A stretch of DNA of 64,000 nt, taken from Maylandia zebra. Its lineage: Eukaryota; Chordata; Actinopteri; Cichliformes; Cichlidae. Under the pieces are notes generated by a model, which saw only the letters and a list, made by a program, of their open reading frames with translations, was not told the DNA's origin and ran no database searches. The position numbers were made by a program, and so were the translations under genes. Below, one piece after another: positions 63,398 to 64,000 of the stretch. Positions within the stretch are counted from its first letter, which is position 1, and each line of letters begins with the position of its first letter. The stretch is from contig NC_135172.1 in NCBI RefSeq assembly GCF_041146795.1, positions 41,109,623 to 41,173,622 on the forward strand. Direction: 5' to 3'.

Positions 63398-64000
63398 GTG
63401 AGAAACGGACATGGAAACCACAGTAACCATAAACAGCAATGGGTTTGGAACAAGTGAAATATTTTTCAGTAATTTTGAATTTACTTTTAAAAACATTTTT
63501 CTGTCTCAGTCTTAACACTTACATAAGTTACATTCAGCAACAGCATCGTAGGAACTTATACAACTTATAAAACCTCATGCGTGTATAAATGGACACAGAA
63601 GGACATAGCCACTGTGACATCACTATAATTTAAGCTGAGAAAAGTCAAAATATCAAAGTAACATGAGAAACTTTTTAAGTTTCTCAATCTTTGACTTTAC
63701 TAAATCAACATATTTAGCTGACTTTTCTTGTTCATCCAATAACAATATTCCTCTGAACTTAAAAATAAATGTTAAACTAAAAGAAAGTGAAATTCTTGTT
63801 TTTGCTATTAACAATGTTTGACAGCTTACTTATTTCCTGTTTGTCTTTTTTTTTTTTTTTTTTTGGCCACAAGATTGGAAAAATGGGAGCATCACTTAAA
63901 GAAAGATGTCTGCTGTTTACATTTTTTTTTTAAAAGGGGGAAAACAGAGGATCAGATCAGAAATGTTCTTGCTAACCTGACAGGAATGTTGTAATTAGTA

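Overview
This window is nuclear DNA of a bony fish, most likely a cichlid. It has split vertebrate-type genes with GT-AG introns and an AT-rich background. It also carries teleost repeats: L2-type and Rex1/CR1-like LINEs, Penelope-like 3' ends, a Tc1 transposon, hAT MITEs, and a tRNA-derived SINE that I match from memory to the African cichlid AFC family. No bacterial features, CRISPR arrays or prophages were seen.

Four protein-coding genes can be reconstructed. (1) Positions 966-10393, plus strand: arhgdia (Rho GDP-dissociation inhibitor alpha), five coding exons, 203 residues, complete. (2) Positions 15230-28952, minus strand: a myosin phosphatase targeting subunit, best read as ppp1r12c. 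Its 18 supported coding exons run from the PP1-docking motif and ankyrin repeats to the C-terminal leucine zipper. (3) Positions 46504-50343, plus strand: qprt (quinolinate phosphoribosyltransferase), four coding exons, 308 residues. (4) Positions 53273-63397, plus strand: an I-domain leukocyte integrin alpha chain, most like itgal (CD11a), 14 coding exons, continuing past the right edge.

Layout: arhgdia and ppp1r12c converge tail to tail, with 3' UTRs and repeat debris between 12.1 and 15.2 kb. The ppp1r12c promoter lies in a CpG-rich stretch near 28.7-29.2 kb with a full CRE palindrome. From 29.4 to 38.6 kb there is a dense nest of retroelements ending in a young, internally deleted Tc1 element with 285-bp inverted repeats. 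From 38.6 to 46.5 kb no gene was recognised, apart from one exon-like segment and dispersed repeats. qprt and the integrin gene follow in the same orientation, separated by a degenerate LINE. QPRT and ITGAL both lie in human 16p11.2, so this pairing may be conserved.

The genes do not form a single pathway. arhgdia and ppp1r12c both belong to Rho/ROCK actomyosin signalling: RhoGDI holds Rho GTPases inactive in the cytosol, and the MYPT subunit directs PP1 to myosin and is inhibited by ROCK-type phosphorylation. qprt acts in de novo NAD synthesis, and the integrin acts in leukocyte adhesion.

I did not find a convincing new biological system. The points most worth checking are: a 44-nt frame-breaking candidate exon before the ppp1r12c zipper; a Ser-to-Pro change beside its main inhibitory threonine; an 81-bp stop-free in-frame intron in qprt; a 42-bp perfect palindrome after qprt; a Penelope 3' end with a 15-bp target duplication inside an L2 ORF; and an orphan exon-like segment at 43.2 kb.
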